This document shows, in pieces, positions 24,491 to 33,114 of a stretch of 64,000 bases of DNA. The notes under the pieces were generated by a model. It was not told where the DNA came from and ran no database searches. It saw nothing but the letters and a program-made list of their open reading frames with translations. Positions within the stretch are counted from its first letter, which is position 1, and the number at the start of each line of letters is the position of its first letter. Source of the stretch: Streptomyces violaceusniger (GTDB taxonomy: Bacteria > Actinomycetota > Actinomycetes > Streptomycetales > Streptomycetaceae); NCBI GenBank assembly GCA_005405945.1, contig BJHW01000001.1, positions 4,278,001 through 4,342,000 of the forward strand, read 5' to 3'. Both the position numbers and the translations under genes were made by a program.

Positions 24491-25039
24491 TCAGCGCTTG
24501 AGCGTGAAGGTGAAGTCGCCGGAGAGCTTGCCGCTCAGCCGGACCGCCGAAACGAGTTTGCCCTCCGCGATCAATCTCTCGACCTCGGCCCGCGAAAGAC
24601 CGCAACCTTCAGCGATCAGTCGCACCGGCCGGACGGGAATCCGCGCCGCGAAGCGGACCGAGACATCAATAACCTCGCGGTCCAGGTGATCCGATCCGCC
24701 GGTGTCGAGGCGCCAGGCGTTGTCCCAGTCGAGGGCGATGCGATTGCGGCGCCGTACGACCGGATCCTGGAGCAACTCGGCCGTCAGGCCGAGGTCGTTG
24801 TCATGCAGCCGGTCCAGCAGCTCAGGTCGTACGGAGCGCACATTCCTCCGCTCCAGGACCGTGAGCTTCGCCGTTTCCCCGCAAGCGGCGCAGAGGACGA
24901 GGAGCCGGGCGTCGATGAGCTTGTGGTTCGCGTTGACGCGAAACTTACCGCTCGCCCGGAAGCGCCCGGACGGGCAGGCGTGACAACGGCGGAGAACGAG
25001 CGGCAGGCAGGTGGGCATGACCACCCAGTTATTGAGCAC
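24491..25039 (-). CDS. DUF1062 family protein
   Basis: 182 residues from GTG 25039; ATG 25018 is a later option. The sequence CLPLVLRRCHACPSGRFRAS, then KFRVNANHKLIDARLLVLCA and CGETAKLTVLERRNVRSVRP is the recognisable DUF1062 pattern, with two CxxC-type pairs that probably bind zinc. The C-terminal half has DPVVRRRNRIALDWDNAWRL and a short helix-turn-helix-like LIAEGCGLSRAEVERLIAEG. It is a soluble protein of unknown function. It converges with the kinase gene. The 190 bp between it and the next gene show no clear feature. Confidence 0.85.
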   Translation of the reverse strand: MLNNWVVMPTCLPLVLRRCHACPSGRFRASGKFRVNANHKLIDARLLVLCAACGETAKLTVLERRNVRSVRPELLDRLHDNDLGLTAELLQDPVVRRRNRIALDWDNAWRLDTGGSDHLDREVIDVSVRFAARIPVRPVRLIAEGCGLSRAEVERLIAEGKLVSAVRLSGKLSGDFTFTLKR

Positions 25040-25229
25040 AGAAGTACACCGGTTTCAGTGAGAAATCCGCAGCAAAAAGGAGCGCGGCGCATATGCGCGA
25101 CGCGCGACACATCAGCGCTTGGGAGGTCTCACACGGTGTACAACGGCACGTCCTTGCCTAGACGACTTGGTCCGGCAGGACGGTAATGGCGCGGAGCGGT
25201 GCCGCTCCACTGGTTTTTGTCGAAGCCGG

Positions 25230-25613
25230 TCAGAGGGGCTGGAGCCGACGGCGCAGGAGGCAGAACTCGTTGCCTTCGGGGTCGGTCAGCACGTGCCAGT
25301 CCTCGGTGCCGGCCTGACCGACGTCGGCGGGCTTGGCGCCGAGCGCGAGCAGCCGCTCCAACTCGGCGTCCTGGTCGCGGTCGGTGGCGTTGACGTCGAT
25401 GTGCAGCCGGAGCTTCTCGGGCCGAGGGTCGCTGGTGGGGCTGAGGACGAGGGTGGGCTGGAGGCCGCCGAAGCCGACGTCGGGCGGCCCGATCTCGATG
25501 CTTCCGTCGTCCTCCCGGCTGAGTTCGACGTAGCCGAGGACCTCGCTCCAGAACGCGGCGAGCCGCTCGGGGTCGACGCAGTCAAGGATCAGCTCACTGA
25601 TGCGACATGCCAT
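25230..25613 (-). CDS. VOC (glyoxalase-like) family protein
   Basis: 127 residues in two betaalphabetabetabeta modules. The start MACRISELILDCVDPERLAA then FWSEVLGYVEL is the usual VOC/glyoxalase opening; LRLHIDVNATDRDQDAELER begins the second module and DPEGNEFCLLRR closes it. The metal ligands would be acidic and histidine residues such as H in LHIDV and E in GNEF. These proteins include dioxygenases, lyases and antibiotic-binding proteins; the sequence does not decide which. A strong hairpin separates it from the lipoprotein gene upstream. Confidence 0.9.
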   Translation of the reverse strand: MACRISELILDCVDPERLAAFWSEVLGYVELSREDDGSIEIGPPDVGFGGLQPTLVLSPTSDPRPEKLRLHIDVNATDRDQDAELERLLALGAKPADVGQAGTEDWHVLTDPEGNEFCLLRRRLQPL

Positions 25614-25643
25614 GCCGTCAGTCTATGGAGAAAACCCGGAAAG

Positions 25644-25701
25644 CCGCCCGGCCGCGGCGGTGGAGCCACCTTCCAGTGACTCCACCGCCGCGGCCGGGCG
25701 G
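25644..25701 (-). terminator. 22-bp stem hairpin downstream of lipoprotein gene
   Basis: Left arm 25644-25665 and right arm 25680-25701 are perfectly complementary over 22 bp, with a 14-base loop. The core is GCCGCGGCGGTGGAG/CTCCACCGCCGCGGC. It lies 21 bp past the lipoprotein stop on the minus strand. Confidence 0.85.
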
Positions 25702-25722
25702 GCATTGACGTTTACTCGTGGG

Positions 25723-26408
25723 CTACTCGTGGGCGCTGATCACACCGCGGGTGCTGAGCACGATGTACACGCCGTTGGCGTCGAGCCCGGCGTCGCGCCC
25801 GTTCGCCTCCATCGTGCCCATGACGTCACCGTGGCCGATGATCTCCGCACGGTAGTGGCCCTCGCCGACCTTCGTGACCTTGGCCGTCCAACCGCCCGCG
25901 AGCTCGAAGGTGCCCGGCCCCGGTGTTCGCCGCCCATCCAGGACTGGACCTCGCCGCCCATCGTGAGCACGACGTACATGCCGTTGGCGTCGAGCCCGGC
26001 GTCGCGCCCGTTCGCCTCGAACGTGGCCAGGACGTCACTGCCGTTGACGATCTTGAGGCGGTAGTGCTGGTCGCCGAGCTTGTAGATCTTGGCGGTGCTG
26101 CCGTCCACCAGGGTTTCGGTGCGGTCCGGGGATGCCGCCTCGTCCGCGGCGCCCGCCTGGGTGTCGACCTTGGCGTCGGAGCCCTTCGCCCCGGTGCCAT
26201 CGGAGCCCTTCACTCCGGTGCCTTCGGAGCCCTTCGCCCCGGTGGAGGAGTCCGCGCTGCTGGAGCCGGCGGAGGCGGCGGGCTTCGAGGCGTTGGCGTC
26301 CGAGTCGTTGCAGGCGGTCAGGGTCAGACCGGCGGCCACGACCAGGGCCGCGGCGGCAACGCGCAGGGTGCGGCGACGAACGGTGCGGAGAGCGGTGCTG
26401 GAGCTCAT
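25723..26408 (-). CDS. Secreted lipoprotein with two repeated modules, frameshifted
   Basis: Starts ATG 26408; signal peptide with lipobox LTLTAC, then a Ser/Gly/Lys/Asp-rich linker with GAKGSEGTG-type repeats. The first module reads LVDGSTAKIYKLGDQHYRLK through EANGRDAGLDANGMYVVLTM. Then the frame breaks at the CCCC of 25918-25921. Adding one base continues into a second, homologous module: ELAGGWTAKVTKVGEGHYRA, EANGRDAGLDANGVYIVLS and stop at 25723-25725, about 228 residues in all. The repeated EANGRDAGLDANG block is exact at protein level. Anchored outside the membrane; function unknown. Confidence 0.82.
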
Positions 26409-26546
26409 TTCAGGTCCCCCAGGGGCGGTTGGTGTGGTGGTCTGCTCGGTGCGTCACCCACTCTGGTCGGGCCCGCTACCGCAAGGCTGCCGCCCCGCTA
26501 ACGGCCGGCTAACACGGGTGTGAGCAGGGGGAAGGACGCGACACGG

Positions 26547-28064
26547 TCACCCGACCGCATCGGCGTCGTCGGGGGCCGCCGGTTCGGGGAGGCCGGGCAG
26601 GAGCAGGCACAGCGGGACGGCGACGGCGGTGAGGGCCACCGACCACCAGAAGGCGGTTCCGAAGCCGTCGGCCAGGGCGCCCGGGGTGTGGGCGTCACCG
26701 GTGCTGTGCTGGAGGATGACGGCGAGGACGGCGATGCCCACGGCGCCGCCGAGCTGCTGGGCGACGCGGGTGATGATGCTGGCGTCGGGGATCTCCCCGT
26801 GCTCAAGACCGACGTACGCGGCGCCCATGGGCGCGATCATGGCGGCGCCCAAGGCGATGCCGCGGACGAACAACGCGGCCATGAGCAGGACCTCGCTGGT
26901 CTCGGCGGTGACGAAGGCGAACGGCACGGTGGACGCGGCGACGAAAGCGAACGCCGCGAAGGCGACCCCGCGGGGGCCGACGCGATCGGTGTACGCGCCG
27001 GCCAGGCCGCGGGCGAGGAGCGCGCCGACACCCTGCGGGATGAGCAGCAGCCCGGCGCCGAGGGCGTCCTCGCCGCGGACCTGCTGAAAGTACAGCGGCA
27101 GCAGCATCATCGACCCGTACAGGGAGATGCCGCCCAGGAGGAGCAGGGTGGAGGAGGAGGCCACCGCGCGGTGGCGGAACAGCCGCACATTGACCAGGGC
27201 GCCGGTGGTGCGGGTCAGCGCCCAGGCGGCGAAGCCCCCGACCAGGACGAGTCCGCCGATCAGCGGGACGAGGACCTTGGCGTCGGCAGCGCCCGCGCTG
27301 CCCTCGACCTGGGAGAGGCCGTAGACGAGGGCGGCGAAGCCCGGGCAGAGCAGGAGCAGGCCGACGACGTCCAGGCGGGCGCGGGGGCGGTCGGGCGCGG
27401 GCCGGTCGTCGGGCAGATTGCGCCAGGCGAGCCAGCCGCCGACGACGCAGAAGGGGATGTTGACGAAGAACAGCCAGCGCCAGTCGGCCAGATGCAGGAT
27501 GAGGCCGCCCAGGACCGGGCCGAGGATCGGACCGAGTGCGGTGGGCACGGTGATGATGGCCATGACCTTGCCGATGTTGCGGCCCCGGGCGGCCTGCATG
27601 AGCAGCGTGGCCATGAGCGGCATCATGATGCCGCCCGCGACGCCCTGGACGATACGGAAGGCGATGAGGCCGGTCGCGTCCCACGCCAGCGCGCTCAGGA
27701 TCGAGCCGAGCAGGAACCCGCCCAGGGCCGCGATCCACAGATGCCGACCGCCGAGCCGTGACTGGGCCCATCCGGCGAGTGGGATGGTGGCGAACACCGC
27801 CAGCAGATAGCCGGTGCTCACCCACTGGATGGTGGACAGCGGGGAGTCGAGTTCCTTCGCCAGGTCGTTGAGCGCGACGCTGACGATGGTGGTGTCGAAG
27901 ACGACGGCGAGGGCGCCCACGATGAGGGTGATCGCCATGCGCCACACGGCGGGATCCACACGGTCGGGATCCGCACGGTCGGGATCCACGTGACCAGGAT
28001 CGGGGTCCACATGATCGGGGTCGGCCGCCGCGGATGTGGGGTCGGACCGGTGGGGAGTGCTCAT
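26547..28064 (-). CDS. DHA2-type MFS multidrug exporter (EmrB/QacA-like)
   Basis: 505 residues with about 14 hydrophobic helices. Key segments: LIVGALAVVFDTTIVSVALN (motif D1), IQWVSTGYLLAVFATIPLAG, LGGRHLWIAALGGFLLGSIL (motif A), FRIVQGVAGGIMMPLMATLL (motif B) and PTALGPILGPVLGGLIL (motif C, an antiporter mark). The N-terminus before helix 1 is a run of Asp-Pro units (DPDHVDPDPGHVDPDRADPD), encoded by repeated DNA, likely disordered in the cytoplasm. Divergent from a TetR gene, with a palindrome between them, so expression is probably induced by drugs that bind that TetR. Confidence 0.93.
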   Translation of the reverse strand: MSTPHRSDPTSAAADPDHVDPDPGHVDPDRADPDRVDPAVWRMAITLIVGALAVVFDTTIVSVALNDLAKELDSPLSTIQWVSTGYLLAVFATIPLAGWAQSRLGGRHLWIAALGGFLLGSILSALAWDATGLIAFRIVQGVAGGIMMPLMATLLMQAARGRNIGKVMAIITVPTALGPILGPVLGGLILHLADWRWLFFVNIPFCVVGGWLAWRNLPDDRPAPDRPRARLDVVGLLLLCPGFAALVYGLSQVEGSAGAADAKVLVPLIGGLVLVGGFAAWALTRTTGALVNVRLFRHRAVASSSTLLLLGGISLYGSMMLLPLYFQQVRGEDALGAGLLLIPQGVGALLARGLAGAYTDRVGPRGVAFAAFAFVAASTVPFAFVTAETSEVLLMAALFVRGIALGAAMIAPMGAAYVGLEHGEIPDASIITRVAQQLGGAVGIAVLAVILQHSTGDAHTPGALADGFGTAFWWSVALTAVAVPLCLLLPGLPEPAAPDDADAVG

Positions 28065-28078
28065 GAGGCAGCCACCCT

Positions 28079-28100
28079 TAAGATATAGAGGTCTATCTTA
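28079..28100. promoter_or_regulatory. TetR-type operator between exporter and regulator
   Basis: TAAGATA (28079-28085) and TATCTTA (28094-28100) form a 22-bp inverted repeat with one more matching pair inside. A looser second site with TAGGATA and TATCTAA half-sites follows near 28121-28149. Located 15 bp from the exporter start and 59 bp from the regulator start. Confidence 0.7.
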
Positions 28101-28158
28101 CGGCGGTCACAGTAAGGCGGTAGGATAAGAAAGGCAAGTCTATCTAAGGGAGAGGCGC

Positions 28159-28728
28159 ATGCCCGAGCGACGCCGCGGAGCGGCACTGGAGAAGGCGCTC
28201 CTCGACGCGGCCTGGGAAGAACTCACGGACACCGGCTACGCCAGGTTCACCATGGACGCCGTCGTCAAGCGCGCGGGCACCAGCCCGCCCGTTCTCTATC
28301 GCCGCTGGTCCAACCGCGACGACCTCGTCCGGGCAGCCATCGTCCACACCCTGAAGGAGTCCCGCCTCGACGTTCCCGACACGGGAAGCCTGCGGGAGGA
28401 CATCCTCACCCTCATGCGGGAGATCAACTCCACCCGCGTCCAGTTCATCACCATCATGAGCATGCACCTGGCCGCCTACCACCAGGAGACCGGAACCAGC
28501 CCCGGCGACCTGCGCGACCCCCTCGTGACGGGGCGCGCGGAAGCCCTCGACGTACTCTTCGGCCGCGCCGTCGACCGTGGCGAGATCAACCCGGAACTCC
28601 TCACCGAACGCATCAAGTCGCTCCCCTTCGACCTGCTGCGCCACGAAATCCTCACGACCTTCGCCCCCGTGCCCGACGACGCCCTCGAAGAGATCGTGGA
28701 CACGGTCTTCCTCCCCCTGGTGCGCTGA
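28159..28728 (+). CDS. TetR-family repressor of the adjacent exporter
   Basis: 189 residues; ATG 28159 with GGGAGAGG upstream. Helix-turn-helix: ARFTMDAVVKRAGTSPPVLY then RRWSNRDDLVRAAI, the YRRWxxR variant common in exporter repressors. The C-terminal TetR_C domain includes INSTRVQFITIMSMHLAAYH. Divergent from the DHA2 exporter with the TAAGATA/TATCTTA palindrome between, a classical self-regulating efflux module. Confidence 0.93.
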   Translation: MPERRRGAALEKALLDAAWEELTDTGYARFTMDAVVKRAGTSPPVLYRRWSNRDDLVRAAIVHTLKESRLDVPDTGSLREDILTLMREINSTRVQFITIMSMHLAAYHQETGTSPGDLRDPLVTGRAEALDVLFGRAVDRGEINPELLTERIKSLPFDLLRHEILTTFAPVPDDALEEIVDTVFLPLVR

Positions 28729-29869
28729 CCACTCGCGCGCTGACCGCTGGTGCGCGGGTACGCAAGTGACTGCGAACGCCGCCGCGACGCGCGACCGGCC
28801 CGTCGACTCCGAACGGCCGTCGGCAATTCGGCCGCCCTATTAGAAGGTGACGAAAACCGGCCACATGCTCATCATGTGCCCCCCGATGTGCCGGCGGGAT
28901 CAGAGGTTCCGCTATCAGAACGCACTGAGAGATCGGGTTCGGAGCCGATGGTTTTCATTCTTCTGAACGGTCAGAACAGTGTTGCGAATAACACATATTC
29001 ACTCCTTGTAGTGCATCCGAACCCCACAGAAAAACACTATCCTCGGTCCAGTCGTTGACTGGGCGGAGGCCGGAACAGCGACGCTGCCCGCACATCCGTG
29101 AGGTCAACGACGAAGTAAGCGGGCGTGGTTCTCCACGTCTGGTGAGGGCCGCCGCCCCTGCTCCAACTGCCAGGAAGGGAGGGGCGGCGGTTTCCGGCCA
29201 ACACCGTCATTGCTCACCGCCCACACACACCATCCGCACCATCCGCACGTAATTTGCATTCGCGATCGCCTCGTCGCATCCGCCATGGATAGACCGCTCG
29301 GGCAATCACTTAGCCGGGCAGCAGGCGGCCGCCAATTCGAGTGGCAATTAGCCGACACCGGAGGGCCAAAAACTCCTGCTGAGCGTCGCCGCAGCCCATA
29401 CCGGACATGACGCTTTCGCGGAGACACGCCCAATATGCGAGTCAAGCGGCTCCTGAGGTGCTTCATCGCCACCTGGAATGTGGCGTTGGCCATACCGAAC
29501 GCGGGGCCAAGTGGCGCGTTAAGTGCATTTACGTGCACTCCCTATCGCAAAGTTTCGAAATACCCGCCGGTAAGTATGGCCGCTATGGTCGGCGATGGGG
29601 GCTATGCGGATCAATGTCCCTGAAGCGGAGGGGGGATTGTAGTGTCACCCTCCGACAGCTGACGGCTGACGCTTTGTCAGTGGTTAGTGCGGGTTTAGTT
29701 GCGTCGAGCGACGTGGCTGCGTTAACTACACGACACCTGTCCGCGGGCAGGCGTACGTTCCGACGTGGTGTTCCCCCTTCCTGGCAGTTGGAGCCGAACA
29801 CCCCGTCAGCCCCTCACCAGACGGGCCCCGGCGCATGACCGCGGGCCACGAATTCCAAGGAGAATCTGT
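28729..29869. other. 1.1-kb low-coding, AT-richer intergenic region
   Basis: I find no convincing gene here. Base composition drops clearly compared with neighbours, with A/T-rich patches such as GCGAATAACACATATTCAC and TTTACGTGCAC. Short frames exist but lack codon bias. The left part (to about 28850) is ordinary trailing DNA after the TetR gene; a terminator-like hairpin sits at 29149-29190. The right part, 29500-29860, is the upstream region of a 49-residue gene and holds GTGCATTTACGTGCAC, an imperfect palindrome. It could be a long regulatory region, horizontally acquired DNA or an unrecognised RNA. Confidence 0.5.
29149..29190. terminator. Terminator-like hairpin in the AT-richer region
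   Basis: CCGCCGCCCCT (29149-29159) pairs with AGGGGCGGCGG (29180-29190), then TTT. The 20-base loop is long, but the stem is perfect over 11 bp. It is far from any annotated gene end, which suggests an unannotated transcript nearby. Confidence 0.55.
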
Positions 29870-30019
29870 ATGGCCGAACGCAAGCGCCGGCGACACCTCG
29901 AGGTCAACCTCGACGAGCACGTGACCTTCTCCGTCCGCATCTCCCCCAAAGCGCTGCGGTGGGCCTGGGCCGTGTGCATCACGGTGGGCAGCACCGCCTG
30001 GTACACGCTGACGCACTAG
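29870..30019 (+). CDS. 49-residue basic membrane-type peptide
   Basis: ATG 29870 with AAGGAG (29857-29862), a strong ribosome-binding site at ideal spacing. The product, MAERKRRRHLEVNLDEHVTF, then SVRISPKALRWAWAVCITVG and STAWYTLTH, has a very basic start and a C-terminal hydrophobic stretch, so it may insert in the membrane. It stands alone after the AT-richer region and before a tandem-repeat tract. No family recognised. Codon use and the good Shine-Dalgarno site argue that it is real. Confidence 0.65.
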   Translation: MAERKRRRHLEVNLDEHVTFSVRISPKALRWAWAVCITVGSTAWYTLTH

Positions 30020-30117
30020 GTCCGCAGGGCCCTCCGTGAGCCCTCCGCAGGCGCTCCGCGAGCCCTCTGCGGGCTCTCCGCGGGCCCTCCGCGGGCTCTC
30101 CGCGGGCCCTCCGCGAA
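30020..30117. repeat. Degenerate tandem repeats of CTCCGCGGGCC type
   Basis: About ten short units built on (C)CTCCGCGGGC / CCTCCGCGAG, with an 18-bp higher-order period in the second half. Directly downstream of the 49-residue gene and just before the hairpin at 30133. Confidence 0.7.
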
Positions 30118-30132
30118 GCAGTGAGGCCGAAA

Positions 30133-30167
30133 AGCCGCCGCCCCCCGGGGTTCCGGGGGCGGCGGCT
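30133..30167 (+). terminator. Strong hairpin after the 49-residue gene
   Basis: AGCCGCCGCCCCC (30133-30145) and GGGGGCGGCGGCT (30155-30167) form a perfect 13-bp stem with a 9-base loop. Confidence 0.8.
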
Positions 30168-30320
30168 CTGGACCGCCCAGAACCCGCCGCCCCGGCCGGC
30201 CGCCGCCCCACCCCATCCCCACCACCACGAGAGACGCAGGTCACATTCGGCCCTGTCACATCCCTCCGAGCCGTTCCGTCAGGGAGGTGTAACGACGGCA
30301 ACCGCATAGGAGAGCCCATC

Positions 30321-30794
30321 ATGGACGCTCGCTTGAACCTCTTCGGCACCCCGCTCTTCGGCACGTTCCTGAAGCACCTCAACTCGGCGGGCAAGGTGAT
30401 CACCGACTCGGCGCTGCCTCCCGCGACGCAGGAGCTGGTGAAGATCCGCGCCAGCCAGATCAACGGCTGCGGCTTCTGCACCGACATGCACACCAAGGAA
30501 GCCGCGAAGGCCGGGGAGACAGCGACGCGCCTCAACCTCATCGCGGTCTGGCGAGAGGCCACGGTGTTCACCGACGCCGAGCGCGCAGCCCTGGAACTGG
30601 CGGAGCAGGGCACCCGCATCGCCGACGCGGCCGGTGGCGTCACGGACGAGGCGTGGGCGAACGCCGCCAAGTACTACGACGAGGAGCAGCTCGCCGCTCT
30701 GGTGTCGCTCATCGCCGTCATCAACACCTACAACCGGCTGAACGTCATCATCCAGCAGCCCGCCGGCGACTACCAGCCCGGCCAGTTCGGCTGA
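30321..30794 (+). CDS. AhpD-like carboxymuconolactone decarboxylase-family protein
   Basis: 157 residues, ATG 30321 with AGGAGAG (30308-30314). The fold is the AhpD-like helical bundle, with the redox CxxC in NGCGFCTDMHTKEA, the typical motif of alkylhydroperoxidase-like proteins (CGFCxxMH). It begins MDARLNLFGTPLFGTFLKHL and ends YNRLNVIIQQPAGDYQ. Likely a cytoplasmic thiol peroxidase-like or regulator-linked enzyme. It has its own upstream gap with a terminator, so probably its own promoter. Confidence 0.92.
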   Translation: MDARLNLFGTPLFGTFLKHLNSAGKVITDSALPPATQELVKIRASQINGCGFCTDMHTKEAAKAGETATRLNLIAVWREATVFTDAERAALELAEQGTRIADAAGGVTDEAWANAAKYYDEEQLAALVSLIAVINTYNRLNVIIQQPAGDYQPGQFG

Positions 30795-30924
30795 GGCCGC
30801 AGTCGTCCCAGGGGCCGCCCCAAGACGCGCTGACGGGCGTCCGGGCGGCCCGCGAGGCGCTAGCGAGGCATCGGCCGCCGCGGTCTGCCAGGCGTTGGCA
30901 CGGCTTGGAGCGGCCCGGAGTGCC

Positions 30925-31332
30925 TCAGTCGTAGAAGTCCGCCTTGTACGCCCGTGCATCGTTGGTGGCGATGTACAGTTCGGCCCTGTTGTTGCTGCCA
31001 TCGACATAGGCGCTGACGTTCCAGGTCTCGCAGCCGCCGGCCGTTTGGGTGCGGATGGTGCCGACCAGTTCGTGGGAGCTGTCCGGGTCGGATTCGTAGA
31101 GGGCGTACTGCGCCTCGCCGTTCCAGGTGGTGTGGATACAGGCGTGGAACTCGCCGCCGTGCGACTCGGCGTCATAGCTGTAGTACACGCCGGCGATCTC
31201 GAAGAACTTCGTGGACGTGACGAAGTCCCAGCTGGGTGGCACGTCAGCGGCTGTGGCCGACGCGGGGACGGCAAGTCCCAGGGTGGCGGCGGCCGCGATG
31301 CCGGTGAGTGCCGGCCGGAGTCTCCTGGCCAT
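30925..31332 (-). CDS. Small secreted protein
   Basis: 135 residues from ATG 31332, with GGGGGAG upstream. A Sec signal peptide, MARRLRPALTGIAAAATLGL, ends near ASATAADVPP. The mature part (WDFVTSTKFFEIAGVYYSYD, ACIHTTWNGEAQYALYESDP, CETWNVSAYVDGSNNRAELY) has two cysteines for a disulfide and a beta-rich look, like many small Streptomyces secreted proteins. No known family. Its 3' end faces the AhpD-like gene with a 130-bp gap showing nothing clear. Confidence 0.8.
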   Translation of the reverse strand: MARRLRPALTGIAAAATLGLAVPASATAADVPPSWDFVTSTKFFEIAGVYYSYDAESHGGEFHACIHTTWNGEAQYALYESDPDSSHELVGTIRTQTAGGCETWNVSAYVDGSNNRAELYIATNDARAYKADFYD

Positions 31333-31380
31333 GTGGTCTCCCCCTTTGTTCGTCCGCGTCAAGGGGCTTGACTCTTTCAT

Positions 31381-31764
31381 GGAGTAAAAATCACCGAAAA
31401 GAGGTGCATCCGCGGACTGTCCGGTTCCGTTGCGTTGAACGACCGATTCCGGGCGCCCCGCCCCAGAAAACGGAGCCCTCGACGCCCGGGGCGCTTACGC
31501 GCGGACCAGCACGACCCCGAGTTGCGGGCCCCGAGCTGCGCCCCCGAGTTGCGGGCCCCCACGCGGGGGGCGACGGTGGACGTAAGGGGGACGTGGGGGC
31601 GCGGGGGAACGTGGGGGCGGGTGAAGAAAGCGCAGTGAAGAAAGCGCAGAGGACCGCGCCGGTACGCGGGAGGACCGGACCGCCGTCCTTGGGGTCGGCT
31701 CTCCGTGCGGTGGCGCGTGTCCGTGATGGGGTGCACTGACCGCGCACACGAGCGGAGAAAGGCA
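31381..31764. other. Intergenic region with short tandem repeats
   Basis: Between divergent starts of the secreted protein and the S8 protease. It holds three copies of a GAGTTGCGGGCCCC-like unit (about 31510-31562) and a perfect 14-bp tandem GTGAAGAAAGCGCA at 31621-31634 and 31635-31648. No gene is evident. The protease ATG at 31765 is preceded by GGAGAAAGG. Confidence 0.6.
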
Positions 31765-33114
31765 ATGACGAACGGACCTGGGCCCGTGGGGCCCATGGGT
31801 AAGGGGCCGAACGGGGAGCGGCCGCAGCGGCGGGCCGGTATGCCGCTGGGGGCGCAGCAGACCGAGTACACCGGGCGGTATGTGGTCCTGCTCGATCAGC
31901 AGGAACCCGACCGCGGTATGGAGGCGCTGCGCTCGTCGGTGGGGATCTCGTCCGTGGAGCGCGTCCGCGGGGCCGAGCCCGGTGCCGCGGAGCTGCTGGG
32001 GCGCGCCGATGTGTCGGTGGTCTTCGACGAACTCGGTGTCGCCGTCGTCGATGTGCAGCCGGACCAGCGCCATGCGCTGGTCACCACGGCGGAGGCGGAG
32101 CCGACGATCATCGCGACGGAGCCGGAGCGCGTGGTCTACGCGTCGGTGATCACGGAGCCGCAGCGCACGCTGACCGGCTTCTTCCCGACGTACCGCAGCG
32201 ACGATGACGAGGTGTCCCGGCACACCCGGGCCGAGCTCGCCACCTCGCTGGGACCGGCGTGGGACGAGCAGAACACCACCTGGGGAGTCCAGGGGATCCG
32301 CGCCAACTGGTCGCATCTGACGGGCAGCGGGGTGAAGGTCGCCGTGCTGGACACCGGCGTGGACACCGACCACCCGGATCTGACCGGATGTGTCGAGGCG
32401 ACCGCCTCGTTCGTGTCCGGGGCGGGTGTCGAGGACGGCCATGGCCACGGCACCCACTGCATCGGCACCGTGGCCGGTCCGGCCAAGCCCGGGCACGCGC
32501 CGCGCTACGGCGTGGCCGGTGAGGCCCGGGTGCTGGTGGGCAAGGTGCTCAGCGACCAGGGCGTGGGCTCCGACGGTGAGATCCTGGCGGGGATGGCCTG
32601 GGCGGTCGCCCAGGGCGCCCGGGTGGTCTCCATGTCGCTCGGGGCTCCGGTGGAGCCGGGCGAGCTGTTCCCGCAGACGTACGAGAACGTGGCGCGGCGC
32701 GCGCTGCGCCGCGGCACCGTGATCGTGGCCGCGGCGGGCAACGAGAGCCGACGGCCGGGCTTCGTGGCGCCGGTGGGGCGGCCCGCCAACTGCCCGTCCA
32801 TCCTGGCGGTGGCGGCGCTCGGCAAGGACCTGGGGACCGCGTTCTTCTCCTGCGGCGCCATCAACGGCGCGGGCGGGGAGGTCAATATCGCCGCGCCCGG
32901 GGTCGACATCTTCTCGGCCGCGCCCGACGGCACGTACCAGACGATGAGCGGCACGAGCATGGCGACGCCGCATGCCGCCGGTGTGGTCACGCTGCTGGCC
33001 CAGGCGCATCCGGACGCCTCGGCGGCCGACCTGAGCACCCGTCTGCTGTCCGGCGCCCATCCGCTGGCGCAACCGGCCGCGGACATCGGCGCGGGTCTGC
33101 TCCAGGCCCCGTGA
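31765..33114 (+). CDS. S8 (subtilisin-family) serine protease, no signal peptide
   Basis: 449 residues from ATG 31765. Catalytic triad: Asp in VKVAVLDTGVDTDHPDL (D196), His in DGHGHGTHCIGTV (H231), Ser in MSGTSMATPHAAGVV near residue 396; the oxyanion Asn is in AAAGNES. The N-terminal ~170 residues (TGRYVVLLDQQEPDRGMEAL, FDELGVAVVDVQP) look like a prodomain. There is no signal sequence, so it is likely intracellular. A small inhibitor-like gene overlaps its stop codon (GTGA), an arrangement I recall from other Streptomyces. Substrates unknown. Confidence 0.93.
   Translation: MTNGPGPVGPMGKGPNGERPQRRAGMPLGAQQTEYTGRYVVLLDQQEPDRGMEALRSSVGISSVERVRGAEPGAAELLGRADVSVVFDELGVAVVDVQPDQRHALVTTAEAEPTIIATEPERVVYASVITEPQRTLTGFFPTYRSDDDEVSRHTRAELATSLGPAWDEQNTTWGVQGIRANWSHLTGSGVKVAVLDTGVDTDHPDLTGCVEATASFVSGAGVEDGHGHGTHCIGTVAGPAKPGHAPRYGVAGEARVLVGKVLSDQGVGSDGEILAGMAWAVAQGARVVSMSLGAPVEPGELFPQTYENVARRALRRGTVIVAAAGNESRRPGFVAPVGRPANCPSILAVAALGKDLGTAFFSCGAINGAGGEVNIAAPGVDIFSAAPDGTYQTMSGTSMATPHAAGVVTLLAQAHPDASAADLSTRLLSGAHPLAQPAADIGAGLLQAP

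Noticed and set aside
22617..24689. A 690-residue plus-strand frame over the two-component genes
   Set aside because: Out-of-frame shadow rich in Arg/Pro/Ser; the response regulator and kinase are in the other plus-strand frames with all motifs intact.
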